The position numbers were made by a program, and so were the translations under genes. A stretch of DNA of 64,000 nucleotides from an uncultured Myxococcales bacterium (GTDB taxonomy: Bacteria; Myxococcota_A; Polyangia; Polyangiales; Polyangiaceae), in assembly GCA_937949945.1 (NCBI GenBank), contig CALFEQ010000076.1, positions 1-64,000 on the forward strand, given 5' to 3'. Under the pieces are notes generated by a model. That model was not told where the DNA came from, ran no database searches, and saw only the letters and a program-made list of their open reading frames with translations. This document shows positions 49,024-58,460 of the stretch, in pieces; position 1 is the first letter of the stretch, and each line of letters begins with the position of its first letter.

Positions 49024-49412
49024 GGCCGCGCAGTATAGGGCCGAGGATCCGGAGCGCCCCCCACTTTTCCGTCGAGCGCCCGGTCGACGGGCATGCGTGC
49101 GCGAGCTGCGACCGACGAGCACGCGTGCGTGCACGCGAACGTCTCCGCACGCGCCGACCCGACGACGCGCTCGCGAAGCACTTTCACGTCCGCATGCGTC
49201 ATGCGTCGGCAGCCCGGCGTCGGAAGGCGCGGCGAGCTCGCGACGGAGCTCATCCATGACGCACCGGACGCGACGCGAAGACGTGCATCGCACGACCGTC
49301 GAACGAACGTCGCATCGTTTTGCAACGGGTACGACCTTCTCCCCTCGATTCGCGGGCGCGAGGTGGCTCGCGCGCAGAGCGGGATTCACAATGTGAAGTG
49401 GAGGGTGAAGTC
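49024..49412. other. 389-bp divergent intergenic region
   Basis: Separates the acyl-CoA ligase and FGE-domain genes. Two opposing ORFs (49022-49396 plus, 48951-49325 minus) have only Arg/Ser/Pro-rich translations and no ribosome site, so they are not called. The right end holds the palindrome 49385-49397. Direct GCATGCGTCATGCGTC duplication at about 49192. Confidence 0.5.
49385..49397. promoter_or_regulatory. TTCACA-A-TGTGAA palindrome, candidate operator
   Basis: Perfect 13-bp inverted repeat, 15 bp before the TTG start of the FGE-domain gene. Could be a repressor site; no assigned regulator. Confidence 0.35.
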
Positions 49413-50276
49413 TTGAACCTCCACCAATCGATTGCGAAGGCGTTTTTCGTCGCAGCCCTCTTTGGCTTGACTTTCGCTCCGCCGGACGGTCACTCGGAGA
49501 TCAGGACTGCGGCGGCGAGCGAAGGACAAAGCAGCATCGTTCCGAGCCCACCGAAGCCCGCCCCGTCGGACAAGGGAGCGGCGACGCCCGACCCCCAGGG
49601 TCCGTGCGATCCGGGCATGGTGCTCGTCGAAGGCGACTACTGCCCCCAAGTCGAGCAGGTCTGTCTGCAGTGGCTCGACCCGCCGCCCTATCAGAGGCTT
49701 CGGTGCGGCGAGTACGAGAAACCTGCAAAGTGCAAGTCGCCGCGCAAGCGGCTACGGTTCTGCATCGATCGCGAGGAGTACGCGGAGCCTTCGCCGACGG
49801 GCGATCCGAAGGACGCCGTCCCGGTGGTCAACAAGAACTGGCTCGAGGCCCAGGCGATCTGTCAGTCGCGCGGCGCTCGCCTCTGCAAGGAGAGCGAATG
49901 GGAGTTCGCCTGCGAGGGTCCCGAGATGCTCCCCTACCCGTACGGGTACAAGCGCGACTCGAGCATCTGCAACCACGACAGGACCGACCTCGGCGGCCCG
50001 ATGTCCAAGCTCAAGGACCATCGCGCTCCGCTCGGCGCGTTCCCGGACTGCGTGAGCCCGTTCGGCGTCCACAACATGGTCGGCAACGTCGACGAGTGGG
50101 TCGAACGAGAGAACAAGGCGCCTCCGCTCCGCTCCGCGCTGCGCGGCGGATGGTGGCTGCCGGGCCGGAACCGCTGCCGCGCGGCGACGACCGCACACGG
50201 CGAGGACTACTCGGGCAAGCAGGTCGGCTTCCGCTGCTGCAAGGACGCTCCGCCCGAGACGACCGACGGCTCCTGA
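49413..50276 (+). CDS. Secreted FGE/SUMF1-like domain protein
   Basis: 287 residues from a TTG preceded by GGAGGG at 8 nt. Signal peptide (FFVAALFGLTFA), a linker, then FGE-sulfatase-like fold: CDPGMVLVEGDYCPQVEQVCLQW, QAICQSRGARLCKESEWEFACEG, NMVGNVDEWV, GGWWLPGRNRCRAATTAHGEDYSGKQVGFRCC. Such domains in secreted myxobacterial proteins usually lack formylglycine-generating activity and serve as carbohydrate or protein binding modules. Function unknown. Ends in a hairpin overlapping its stop codon. Confidence 0.83.
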   Translation: MNLHQSIAKAFFVAALFGLTFAPPDGHSEIRTAAASEGQSSIVPSPPKPAPSDKGAATPDPQGPCDPGMVLVEGDYCPQVEQVCLQWLDPPPYQRLRCGEYEKPAKCKSPRKRLRFCIDREEYAEPSPTGDPKDAVPVVNKNWLEAQAICQSRGARLCKESEWEFACEGPEMLPYPYGYKRDSSICNHDRTDLGGPMSKLKDHRAPLGAFPDCVSPFGVHNMVGNVDEWVERENKAPPLRSALRGGWWLPGRNRCRAATTAHGEDYSGKQVGFRCCKDAPPETTDGS

Positions 50277-50290
50277 TCACGGGAGCCGTC
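50265..50290. terminator. Hairpin overlapping the stop of the FGE-domain gene
   Basis: GACGGCTCC-TGATCACG-GGAGCCGTC, perfect 9-bp arms with an 8-nt loop that contains the TGA stop. It lies between two convergent genes and could stop both transcripts. Confidence 0.6.
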
Positions 50291-50297
50291 GCATCGG

Positions 50298-51284
50298 TCA
50301 GGCGCGGAACTCCTGGAGCGAAGGCGGAGCCTTGCCGAGCGCCTCGATCCGATCGGCGTCCGCGGCGCGCCCGGCGTCGCGCAGCACCTTGGCGAAGAAG
50401 CCGAGATCGTCGGGCGCGATGAGGGCGCGTTCGCGCTCGATGACCTCCATCGCCTCCGGCCACATCCGCTCCTTCAGCATCGCCGCGACGTAGACGCGGA
50501 TGCCGGCCTGACGCAGATCGGAAGACGCGTCCGTCGTGAGCGCAGGACGCAGGACGTCGATCGCCTCGCGTGGCGCGTCGCGCTCGAGCGATTGGTACGC
50601 CTTGTTGATCGCGTCGGCGAGCTCCTGGTCGATCCGCATCTGCCCTGCCTGACGGAGCGCCTGCACGTTGCGGAACGCGAACAGCACGCCGAGGTAGAGC
50701 ATCCACCAGTGCCGGCGGTGGATCGCGAGGAGCGCGATGGCTGCCGCGACCACGACGGAGACGATGCGCGCGATCTTCTCTCCGTGCTCGCTCGTGACGC
50801 GGACGAGGATCGATCGCAGGACGTTGCCGCCATCGAGCGGCAGCATGGGGAACAGGTTGAAGATTCCCCACGCGACGTTGACGGCGAAGAGGAGCGACAC
50901 CGCGTGGAGCGCGAGCGGGTGCGTCGGATGGAGCCCGGCGAGCTGTGTCACGACGACCACGATCGCGAACGCGAAGCCGGCGAACGGCCCCGCGAGGCTG
51001 ATCGCGACGCTCTTCAGGGTCCCGATGTTCGGGCGAGGTCGGCCCCGGGCAGGCTCCTGGAACGACGTGGTCCCTCCCATCCCGTGCAGCTCGATCCGCG
51101 GGACGAGGCCGAACGCCTTGCCCATGAGCGCGTGACCGAGCTCGTGGACGATCACGGACACCACGACGACTGCGACCCAAATCGCGAGCCTCGCCGGATC
51201 GCGCTCGTTCGCGCCGAGGAGGAGCGCCATGAGGATGAACCACCCCTGGACGCGAACGGGGATGGATCCGAGCTTCAGCTCCAT
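50298..51284 (-). CDS. Site-2 protease family (M50) membrane protease
   Basis: 328 residues. HELGH near residue 48 and LPLDGGNV near residue 150 are the zinc ligands of intramembrane M50 proteases. Six or so membrane helices. The C-terminal 110 residues, rich in Ala and Leu (ADAINKAYQSLERDAPREAIDVLRPALTTD), look like TPR helices and would be cytoplasmic. Cleaves membrane-bound substrates such as anti-sigma factors. The next gene on the same strand, a response regulator, is 63 bp upstream. Confidence 0.9.
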   Translation of the reverse strand: MELKLGSIPVRVQGWFILMALLLGANERDPARLAIWVAVVVVSVIVHELGHALMGKAFGLVPRIELHGMGGTTSFQEPARGRPRPNIGTLKSVAISLAGPFAGFAFAIVVVVTQLAGLHPTHPLALHAVSLLFAVNVAWGIFNLFPMLPLDGGNVLRSILVRVTSEHGEKIARIVSVVVAAAIALLAIHRRHWWMLYLGVLFAFRNVQALRQAGQMRIDQELADAINKAYQSLERDAPREAIDVLRPALTTDASSDLRQAGIRVYVAAMLKERMWPEAMEVIERERALIAPDDLGFFAKVLRDAGRAADADRIEALGKAPPSLQEFRA

Positions 51285-51347
51285 GTCTTCACCCTACGAG
51301 ACTCCTCGTCACGCAGGGCGAGGGCCTCCGATGCCGCGAGCCCACCC

Positions 51348-51881
51348 TCACAGCGCGATCTTGCGGATCTTCTCGGCGATCTGCGCGACGGGCGTCGTCT
51401 TCGGAAGGTACTGGGTCACACCGATGACGAGCGCCTGCGTGACGTGCTGCGGGCTGTGCTGAGCGGACACGAACATGATCGGAACACGCTTCATCAGCGG
51501 ATTGTTCCGAAGAATCTTCGCGAGGGTGAATCCGTCGACGCGCGGCATCGCGGTGTCGCTGACGACCATCGCGGGCGTCGGGATCTTGCTCGTGAGCTCG
51601 ACCGCCTCCATCCCGTCGCTTGCCTCGACGACGTCGTACTGCGGCTCGAGCAGGGCACGGAGCCGCGCCCGCATGCTCGGATCGGGATCGACGAGGAGGA
51701 TCGTCTTGCGGGTCGGTGCGCTCGCGACGGCCGACGGACGCGCGACCGGGCCACCGCTGATGGCATGGGCCTCGGCCCGGGCGTCGCGCACGCTCGAGGG
51801 ACGCACCGACGGAACGCCCGTCGCCGGGCGCACCACCGGCACGTTGTGAGAGCCTGAGGGTCGCTTCGGCTGGATGGTCAT
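51348..51881 (-). CDS. Single-domain response regulator with disordered N-terminus
   Basis: 177 residues. Residues 1-57 are Pro/Arg/Ala-rich and disordered; the REC domain follows: TILLVDPDPSMRARLRAL (acidic pair), MVVSDTAMPRVDGF with the phosphoacceptor Asp, VSAQHS (Ser/Thr position), and QYLPKTTP with the conserved Lys. No output domain. The site-2 protease follows 63 bp downstream. Likely acts in a phosphorelay. Confidence 0.88.
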   Translation of the reverse strand: MTIQPKRPSGSHNVPVVRPATGVPSVRPSSVRDARAEAHAISGGPVARPSAVASAPTRKTILLVDPDPSMRARLRALLEPQYDVVEASDGMEAVELTSKIPTPAMVVSDTAMPRVDGFTLAKILRNNPLMKRVPIMFVSAQHSPQHVTQALVIGVTQYLPKTTPVAQIAEKIRKIAL

Positions 51882-52126
51882 GACGAGCCTATTCGCGCGA
51901 GACCATGCAGTGCGCTCGCCTCCTTTCTATAGCATCCGAGCCCTCGTTTCGAAGGATTCTCTACGATTCAGCCCGGCTGGACGGACGTGCCGGTGTGCGT
52001 CACGAGGTCTGCGCTCGAGCCTCGCCGAGCTGTTTTCGTCGCGCGATCTCGCCGATCGAAGACGCGACCATCCGTCGCAGGAAGCGGGGCTGATTCCGTT
52101 CGGCAACATGGTTTCCACCGAAGACG

Positions 52127-52891
52127 TCACCTGCGCGCGCCGCGCGCCTTCATCTTCACGGTCTTCGTCTTCGCGTCGGCACGGCCGCGCGTCGCCTTCG
52201 GCCTCGCCCCCGGGTCCTCGACGATGAACCGAGCGACCGCGGCGGCGACCTCGTCGAGGACGCGCTCGCGCTCCTCTTCGCCCATTCGCTTCGGGATCGC
52301 GAGCGAGTGATCGCCGCCCTCGACGACGTGGACGCGTGCGCGACGAAGCGGCGCGAGGATCTTCTTCATCTCCGCCGCGGTCCCCAGGTGGTCGTTCGTC
52401 CCCTGCACGACGAGCATGCGCTGCTTCACCCGGAGGATCTCGTCCCGAACGAGCTCGGGCTTGCCCGGCGGATGGAGCGGGTAGCCGAGCAGCACGACGC
52501 CCGCGATGACGAGCCCCTCTCCGGCGGCCGCGATGTGCGTCGCGATCCGCCCGCCCATCGACTTCCCGCCGATGAAGAGCCGCTCCGTCGGGAGGCCGCC
52601 GCGCGCGCGGACGCTCGCGATGGCCGCGCGCCAACAAGCCTCGAGCAGCTCGACGCGATCGGGCATCTTCCGCCCGGCCTCCGCATACAGGAAGTTGAAC
52701 GTCACGACGTCGACGCCCTTGCGCGCGATGCGCGTCGCCATGTCGACCATGAACGGATGCGTACGCGGCGCGCCGGCGCCGTGCGCGAGGACGAGCGTGG
52801 CATCCGTCGGCTCGGCGGCGCGATGGATCGCGGCGCTCGTCTTGCCGTGCGTACCGACGTCGAACGTGAAGGTCGTCACTCTGCTCGCCAC
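52127..52891 (-). CDS. Alpha/beta-hydrolase (KANL3/Tex30-like)
   Basis: 254 residues. VLAHGAGAPRTHPFM, then FIGGKSMGGRIA with the nucleophile Ser (elbow G-x-S-x-G), an Asp in VVQGTNDHLG and VVEGGDHSLAIP with the His. The C-terminal tail is basic (KTKTVKMKARGARR). The fold matches the KANL3/Tex30 type of dienelactone-like hydrolases. Substrate unknown. Confidence 0.85.
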   Translation of the reverse strand: MASRVTTFTFDVGTHGKTSAAIHRAAEPTDATLVLAHGAGAPRTHPFMVDMATRIARKGVDVVTFNFLYAEAGRKMPDRVELLEACWRAAIASVRARGGLPTERLFIGGKSMGGRIATHIAAAGEGLVIAGVVLLGYPLHPPGKPELVRDEILRVKQRMLVVQGTNDHLGTAAEMKKILAPLRRARVHVVEGGDHSLAIPKRMGEEERERVLDEVAAAVARFIVEDPGARPKATRGRADAKTKTVKMKARGARR

Positions 52892-52912
52892 GCCGGCGAG
52901 GATATCGCCTCC

Positions 52913-53980
52913 TCAGAGGGCGAGGGCCCACTTCGACCAGACGGCGTGGGCGGCGGCGGGCGTCATGCCGACGACCTCCCGGAACGCTCCCTCCCCCGTC
53001 GGATCGTCGGCCGCGTTGTCGCGCCAGCGCTGGTAGAAGGGCCACAGCTTGCCGCGGTCGTCGAGCCACTGGCACACGTAGCGCGCGAGCGCGTAGTGGA
53101 GGTCCTCGTCCTCGCCGCGGAAGACGTCGTCCTTCATGCCGAAGAGGCGATCGAGGCGGGCCTTGTCTCGCTCCTCCGGAGACGTGAGGGCCCGCTTCAG
53201 GCGCGCGTGCCGCCAGTTCTTGCCGCCATGGATCTCACCCGGCTTCCCGAGGAGCGGCTGCTCGAAGAGCGACGCAATCCCTTCGTTGATCCACGTCGGC
53301 GCGCCCGGGAAGTCGGCCTCGACGAGCGGATGGACGATCTCGTGCGTCAACGTCCCGACCCCGAGCCCGATGTTCATCACCATGTAGCGATCGCTCGGCT
53401 GGTAGAAGCCGTAGTGGGCGATGCACGGCGCGCCGTACTTCGTCTTGCAGAACGCCTCGTACGAGCTCGCGTCCGGGAAGAGGTAGACGCTGATGGCCTC
53501 GGACGGCTTCTTCGCGAAGCGGCCGTTCATGTAGCCCGCCATCGCGCTCCGCATCAGCGCGACGCTCCGCTGGAAGCGTCCGGCGTGAGAGCCGGGCGGG
53601 CCGACGACGACGAACACGTCGGAGACGATCGCGACCATCGCCTTCGCGCCGAGCTCCTCCTTCGCCTTCTTCGTGCGGCGCTCCCGGTCCGCCTCGAGGT
53701 CGTACTGCGGGTCGGCGGGCGGGGGCGCGGACGCGTCCGGCGGCTCGTCCGCCGTCGTCGCAGGCGCGGGAGCCTCGGAGCTCGCCGTGAGCGAGGGCGC
53801 GGCCGCCACGGGATTGCGCGCGGGTGGCGGCGGCTGCGCCCGCTCGGGCCCCGTGCAGGCGATGCCGAGGAGGACGAGCACGGCAGCGAGCGGACCCGTC
53901 GGACGCACGACGAGACGTCGCGCGGGCGCCGAAGAGCGTGACACGCGAGCCTCGTTTTGGACGTACGCTCTCCGCTTCAC
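52913..53980 (-). CDS. Secreted gluzincin-like metalloprotease lipoprotein
   Basis: 355 residues. A signal peptide with lipobox near LLGIAC (residue about 40) and a long Pro/Ala linker precede a metalloprotease domain: LTHEIVHPLVEADFPGAPTWINEGIASLFEQ (HExxH with the third-ligand Glu 24 residues later). DUF1570/M1-like peptidases have this layout. The polypeptide is probably exported to the cell surface. The start overlaps the stop of the MpaB-like gene as ATGA, so the two are coupled. Confidence 0.75.
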   Translation of the reverse strand: MKRRAYVQNEARVSRSSAPARRLVVRPTGPLAAVLVLLGIACTGPERAQPPPPARNPVAAAPSLTASSEAPAPATTADEPPDASAPPPADPQYDLEADRERRTKKAKEELGAKAMVAIVSDVFVVVGPPGSHAGRFQRSVALMRSAMAGYMNGRFAKKPSEAISVYLFPDASSYEAFCKTKYGAPCIAHYGFYQPSDRYMVMNIGLGVGTLTHEIVHPLVEADFPGAPTWINEGIASLFEQPLLGKPGEIHGGKNWRHARLKRALTSPEERDKARLDRLFGMKDDVFRGEDEDLHYALARYVCQWLDDRGKLWPFYQRWRDNAADDPTGEGAFREVVGMTPAAAHAVWSKWALAL

Positions 53981-55164
53981 GCCGCCAGGTTCGCGAGGCT
54001 CTTCGGGAGCGGGAACTCGTAGGCGGCGCCCTGGAGGCCGACCTCGACGACGCGGTCCCAGTAACGGATGCCCATGGCCACGGCCGTCCGGTCGCCGAAC
54101 GGCACGGCGCGCGTGAAGCGTTCCACGCCGGTGACGAGCCGTTTGAGCATCGGCATCGCATAGCGGATCGGCGTGCGCGGGACGCCGAGCTTGTCGGCGA
54201 GCTCGTCTCCGACGAGCTCGCGGCAGACGAGCCGCCCGAACATGACGTTCCGGTGCGCCTCGCGCAGCTGCTTCTTCGTCACGCAGCCGTCGTAGGCGGC
54301 CTCGAAGAGCGCGCGCGTCAGATCACGCGAGTCCTGATCGGGGTCGCCCATCGTCATCGAGATGAGATCGGCGAGCCGCATCGCATCCGCCTCCGACGCG
54401 GGGAGCACGTCGGAGTCGACGCCGATGGTGCGCCCGACCCAACGCCAGAGATGGATGTACGCGTCGGCCTCTTCGTACGAGACCCGCATCCCGAGCTTGC
54501 GGAGGCCGTCGATGATCGACGCCGAGAAGAGCAGCGTCGTGCCTGCCATGTCGTGCTGGTTGATGGGGGTCCCCCACGCGTTCGAGTCCCAGCGCTCGCT
54601 CTTCAAGAGCATCTTGCGGACCTGCGCGTGGATGAGGCGCACCTTCAGCGTGATGCGCCAGCCGTCCGCGAAAGGACGCATCCCGCCCGGGCGCGAGACC
54701 GCCTGGACGAAGCGCGCGGTCTCGTTCAACCGGCGCGCGGCCTGCGCCTTGAGGCGGCCCGAGAAGATGAGCGGCTTGTTCCCTCCCGGTGACGCGTAGC
54801 CGAGCACGAGCGAGCGCGCGCCGAGGACGGCGCCGCCGAGCGGACCGGCCCGCAAGAGCAGCTCGCCGCCGCGATCGCAACGCTCCCAGTCGACCCACGC
54901 CGGTACGTAGGCGGCATCCTCGATGAGCTCGCGCATCGCGAGCGGCGCCTCCGGGATCGGATCGCCGTGGAGACCGCGCTCGAAGAGCTTCCATCCCGCG
55001 CCCTTGCCCATCTCGTCCATCGCGTCGATGACGCGATCGGCGAGGACGTCGCTCTCCCATAGATGGCGCCCGAGGCGATCGACGGCGTTCCCGAAGCGTG
55101 CTCGTGCAGCGTCCAGGTTGACGTATCGCGCCGGGAAGCGGGGCCGCTCGACGGAGGAGGTCAC
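53977..55164 (-). CDS. MpaB/DUF2236 family oxygenase-like protein
   Basis: 395 residues. The MpaB-type motifs are present: VDWERCDRGGELLLRAGPLGGAVL, RLNETARFVQAVSRPGGMRPFADGWRITLKVRLIHAQVR, GTPINQHDMAGTTLLFSASIIDGLRKLGM and VCRELVGDELADKLGVP. The conserved His and Arg (HAQVR, NQHDM) bind a b-type haem in characterised members that cleave polyisoprenoids. Not an obvious membrane protein. Overlaps the metalloprotease gene. Confidence 0.82.
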   Translation of the reverse strand: MTSSVERPRFPARYVNLDAARARFGNAVDRLGRHLWESDVLADRVIDAMDEMGKGAGWKLFERGLHGDPIPEAPLAMRELIEDAAYVPAWVDWERCDRGGELLLRAGPLGGAVLGARSLVLGYASPGGNKPLIFSGRLKAQAARRLNETARFVQAVSRPGGMRPFADGWRITLKVRLIHAQVRKMLLKSERWDSNAWGTPINQHDMAGTTLLFSASIIDGLRKLGMRVSYEEADAYIHLWRWVGRTIGVDSDVLPASEADAMRLADLISMTMGDPDQDSRDLTRALFEAAYDGCVTKKQLREAHRNVMFGRLVCRELVGDELADKLGVPRTPIRYAMPMLKRLVTGVERFTRAVPFGDRTAVAMGIRYWDRVVEVGLQGAAYEFPLPKSLANLAA

Positions 55165-55180
55165 GAGAGCAAATGTAGCC

Positions 55181-55960
55181 TCAGAAGCCGAGTGCGAGGA
55201 GCGGCCCTACGCTCCAACCGGCGAACTCGGTGCTCGTGATCGTCTGGTACGAGACCTCGGCACCGAATGCGATCCGCGTGAAGTGGAGCATGAAGCCGCC
55301 GCCGCCCATGAGCGCGACGCCGGTCGCCTGCGGCTCGGTGACGTGCCCCGCGCCGGCGCCGCCCGTGACGAACGGCGCGAAGCGATCGATCGGCAGCACG
55401 AGCTTGATCGTCGGCATGCCGACGTAGACGTTCGGATCGATGAAGTAGCCGGAGAGAGAGACGCCCGGGACGGCGATGACCGAGCCGGTGTCGAAGCCGT
55501 ACCCGAAGCGGACCCCGAGGAAGAAGCCCGCCTTGCCGCCGCTGAACAGGACGCCGGGCGAGAGCCCCCACTGGAAGCCCGAGTAGTAGAGAGAGACGAG
55601 CATCCGTCCCTCGGACATGGGCTCGGGCGCGGGCTCCGCGGGAGCTTCGTCGAACGCGACGACGGAGCTCGGCGACGGCGTGCTCGACTCGGACGCGGCG
55701 TCCTCTTCGGAGGATGCTCCGCCCTCTTCGGCCCCCCGGTCCTCTTCGGGCGTCCCGTAGACTTCGCGGACCATCTCCGGCGACAGGTTGCCTTCGGGAT
55801 CGCCGCAATACTCGTCGGAGCACTTTTTCTGCTCGCCGGGATGGTCGGGCGGCGGCTCTTCCACGTCGGGCTGGGCGTCCGGCTCCGCGGCTCGAGCCGC
55901 CGCCGGCGCGAGCAGGCTCGAGGAGACGGCGGCGGCGGCGATGACGAACAGCGGCCTCAC
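55181..55960 (-). CDS. Secreted beta-barrel-like protein
   Basis: 259 residues. A cleavable signal peptide (FVIAAAAVSSSLLAPAAARA), an acidic disordered region with two Cys (KKCSDEYCGD) to about residue 110, then alternating amphipathic strands with Gly/Tyr/Phe (LVSLYYSGFQWGLSPGVLF, FFLGVRFGYGFDTG, ending GPLLALGF) to the C-terminus, as in small outer-membrane barrels. A terminal aromatic residue F is the barrel signature. Ligand unknown. Confidence 0.7.
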   Translation of the reverse strand: MRPLFVIAAAAVSSSLLAPAAARAAEPDAQPDVEEPPPDHPGEQKKCSDEYCGDPEGNLSPEMVREVYGTPEEDRGAEEGGASSEEDAASESSTPSPSSVVAFDEAPAEPAPEPMSEGRMLVSLYYSGFQWGLSPGVLFSGGKAGFFLGVRFGYGFDTGSVIAVPGVSLSGYFIDPNVYVGMPTIKLVLPIDRFAPFVTGGAGAGHVTEPQATGVALMGGGGFMLHFTRIAFGAEVSYQTITSTEFAGWSVGPLLALGF

Positions 55961-55999
55961 GGCCGGCCATCCTACTCCGTCTGGACGAGCTCGGAGCGG

Positions 56000-56839
56000 T
56001 CAGCGCGACGCGCGCGCGCGCTTCTCCTCGTACATCGCGCGATCGGCGCGGCACACGAGCTCCTCGGCGGAGGCGCCTTGCTCGGCGATCGCGATCCCCG
56101 CGGAGAACGACGTCGCGAACGGCGCCGTGAGCTCCTCGAACCGGGTGCGGAGACGTTGGACGGCCGCGTTCGCCTCCTCGGGAGACACGTCGACGAGCAT
56201 GAGGGCGAACTCGTCGCCGCCGAGGCGCGCGACGACGTCACCGCGACGGAGGACCATGCGCGACGCCTCCGCCATCATGCGGAGGACCTCGTCGCCGCGC
56301 GCGTGTCCGTGCTCGTCGTTCACGCGCTTGAAGCCGTCGAGATCGATGAACACGACGGCCACGCGACGCTTCCGCTGCAAGAGCTCGTGCTGGAGCAGGT
56401 TCATGAAGTGCGTGCGACGAGGCAGCCCGGTCACGCCGTCCGATCCCGCCTCCTCGAGCGCGCGCTCGAGCAGCGACGGCGCGACCATGATCGGCCGGCT
56501 GTCGCGCGGACTGCGGCGGCTCGGCGGACGCATCGTGATGAGATCGAGCGCCGCGACGCGGACGTGGACGACGCGACCGAGCGCGCGCGACAGCTCGCGA
56601 CGGTGCCGGAGGACGTGCTCGAACAACTCGCGGGCTTCGTCCTCGGGCAAGCTCATCCCGAGCATCAAACGCATGAGCTCGGCGTGTGGCTCGGCCGTGG
56701 TGCGTGCGCGATCGGCAACGAGACGGCGGAGCTCGTCGTCGTCGAGGATGCGGTCGAACACGTCCTCGCGGATGAGCTGCCAAGCGGTAGCGCTCTCTGC
56801 TTGACCGCTCCGCGGCGGCGCGATCGACGACAGCGACAT
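56000..56839 (-). CDS. Diguanylate cyclase (GGDEF) with N-terminal helical region
   Basis: 279 residues from the ATG at 56839. Residues 1-125 are helical with no recognised sensor; the GGDEF domain starts at VTGLPRRTHFMNLL. ARLGGDEFALML carries the intact active site and RRGD five residues upstream is the allosteric I-site (RxxD). So it is predicted to make c-di-GMP with product inhibition. No membrane helix. An upstream ATG (56959) would add 40 basic residues. Confidence 0.9.
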   Translation of the reverse strand: MSLSSIAPPRSGQAESATAWQLIREDVFDRILDDDELRRLVADRARTTAEPHAELMRLMLGMSLPEDEARELFEHVLRHRRELSRALGRVVHVRVAALDLITMRPPSRRSPRDSRPIMVAPSLLERALEEAGSDGVTGLPRRTHFMNLLQHELLQRKRRVAVVFIDLDGFKRVNDEHGHARGDEVLRMMAEASRMVLRRGDVVARLGGDEFALMLVDVSPEEANAAVQRLRTRFEELTAPFATSFSAGIAIAEQGASAEELVCRADRAMYEEKRARASR

Positions 56840-57175
56840 GGGCCGGCGATGAAGATGCTCACGCCGTGCCGTCGTCGCCACCCCAGGCGAAGGAATGACA
56901 CGAGATCGGGAAGATGAGGCGGCTCGATAGTTCAAGGTTCGCCGACAAAACGGCGGCACATGGCTACCCCTTCCCGGTCGCGCTTCGAGTAGATGCGTGC
57001 ATATCGCACATAGTTTCCGGCGATCGCCCTCCGCGCTCGGAGGTCGCCCGCACCTCTGACTTCGCGATCAGGGGGGTGCAAATCCGTCCTCAGTCCTCAG
57101 TCCTCAGTCCTCAGCGAAGGTCGCCGTCGAGAATCACGACAGCCCTCCAGCGAAGGCGGACAGCCGAGGGTTCGA
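56840..57175. other. 336-bp intergenic region with heptamer array
   Basis: Lower GC patches (about 56935-56960 and 56995-57025) may hold promoter elements for the GGDEF gene, but no clear -35/-10 was found. The heptamer array 57087-57114 lies near the end of the metallophosphoesterase gene. Confidence 0.4.
57087..57114 (+). repeat. TCCTCAG heptamer x4
   Basis: Four perfect head-to-tail copies of TCCTCAG. The same heptamer recurs at 63625-63652 and, inverted, at 63905-63925, suggesting a dispersed short repeat family. Confidence 0.9.
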
Positions 57176-58336
57176 CTACCCGGCGACGAGCTCGATCTCC
57201 GTGATCTCCGCAGGGGCGCCGACGCGCATCGGCGGGCCCCAGTAGCCCGTGCCTCGGCTGACGTAGATCTGCGCGCGCGTGAGCTTGTGCAGCCCCGCGA
57301 CGAACGGCTGCTGCAGGCGGACGGCGAGGTTCCACGGGAACATCTGACCACCGTGCGTGTGGCCGGAGAGCTGGAGATCGACGCCGAGCTGGTCCGCGAG
57401 CTCGATCCCGCGCGGCTGGTGTGCGAGCAGGACGCACGCGCGATCGGGCTCACGACCGGCGAGCGCGCGACGGAGATCGGGGCCGTGCCCCGGGCTCAGG
57501 CCCCGTGAGGACTGGTCGTCGATGCCGGCGAGGTCGAAGCCGTCCGCGCCTCCGATGCGCACGCGCTCGTTGCGGAGCACGCGGATCCCGAGCGTCTCGA
57601 GGTACGCGATCCATTCGTCGGCGCCCGAGTAGTACTCGTGGTTGCCCGTCACGAAGTACACGCCGTGCTTCGCCTTCAGCTTCGCGAGCGGGGCGACGTG
57701 CTCTTTCAGCTCTTCGACCGAGCCGTCGACGAGATCGCCCGTGATCGCGACGACGTCGGGCTCGAGCGCGTTCACCCTCGCGACGATGTCTTCGATGAAG
57801 CCTTTGCCGATGGTGGGGCCGACGTGGACGTCCGTGAGCTGCACGATGCGCGTCCCCGAGAGCGAGCGCGCGAGGCGATCGAGCGTGACGCGCACGCGTT
57901 TGACCTCCACCGGCGAGAGCGCGCTCACGACGCCGACGCCGCTCGTGCCCAGCCCGAGGAGCGCAGCTGCACCTGCGAAGAGCCGCGAGATCGCCAGACG
58001 CCGGTCGGGGTCTTCGAGGACGGCCGGTCCTTGGACGCGCATCGCGACGACCCGCAAGAGATCGGACAGGCCGAGCGACATCACGAGGAAGAAGACGACG
58101 CCGAGCCAGACGTACGCGATCCACATGAACGGCGAGGCGACGACCCTCGGCAAGAACCGGAACGCCGCGAAGCCGCTCATCAGGAGGACGAACAGCACGA
58201 CGATCGCGATCGTCGCCACGCGGCCCCACGGCGCAGGCAGCGCGGCGTCCCGGACGAGGCGAGCCCAGACGTACCGGTGCGCGGCCCCCATCACGAGCGA
58301 CGCGAGGAGGAAGAACACGAGGTAACGAGCCGCCAT
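57176..58336 (-). CDS. Membrane metallophosphoesterase
   Basis: 386 residues. Three or four N-terminal membrane helices, then a calcineurin-like domain: VQLTDVHVGPTI (D, H ligands), ITGDLVDG, VTGNHEYYSG, LLAHQPRG and LSGHTHGGQMFP. These are all five motif blocks of bimetallic phosphoesterases of the YkuE type that act on lipid or envelope substrates. The phosphatase side probably faces the periplasm or membrane surface. Single gene; 124 bp to the next. Confidence 0.92.
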   Translation of the reverse strand: MAARYLVFFLLASLVMGAAHRYVWARLVRDAALPAPWGRVATIAIVVLFVLLMSGFAAFRFLPRVVASPFMWIAYVWLGVVFFLVMSLGLSDLLRVVAMRVQGPAVLEDPDRRLAISRLFAGAAALLGLGTSGVGVVSALSPVEVKRVRVTLDRLARSLSGTRIVQLTDVHVGPTIGKGFIEDIVARVNALEPDVVAITGDLVDGSVEELKEHVAPLAKLKAKHGVYFVTGNHEYYSGADEWIAYLETLGIRVLRNERVRIGGADGFDLAGIDDQSSRGLSPGHGPDLRRALAGREPDRACVLLAHQPRGIELADQLGVDLQLSGHTHGGQMFPWNLAVRLQQPFVAGLHKLTRAQIYVSRGTGYWGPPMRVGAPAEITEIELVAG

Positions 58337-58460
58337 CGTCGTCTAGTCTATCGAACCTGTCGCCCGGCCGCGGCGCCGTCGCCGGCCGGACGACTCCCGC
58401 CCGAGCCTACGATGCGTCTCGCTGCGGCCTCGTTGCGCGCAGCGAGCTCGAAGCCTTCGA

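Noticed and set aside
49022..49396. Open frames in the gap before the FGE-domain gene, both strands
   Set aside because: Arg/Ser/Pro-rich, no ribosome site, no recognisable motif, and each overlaps the other.
57087..57114. Heptamer array as a CRISPR or rRNA-type repeat
   Set aside because: Units are 7 bp without spacers; no cas gene in the window.
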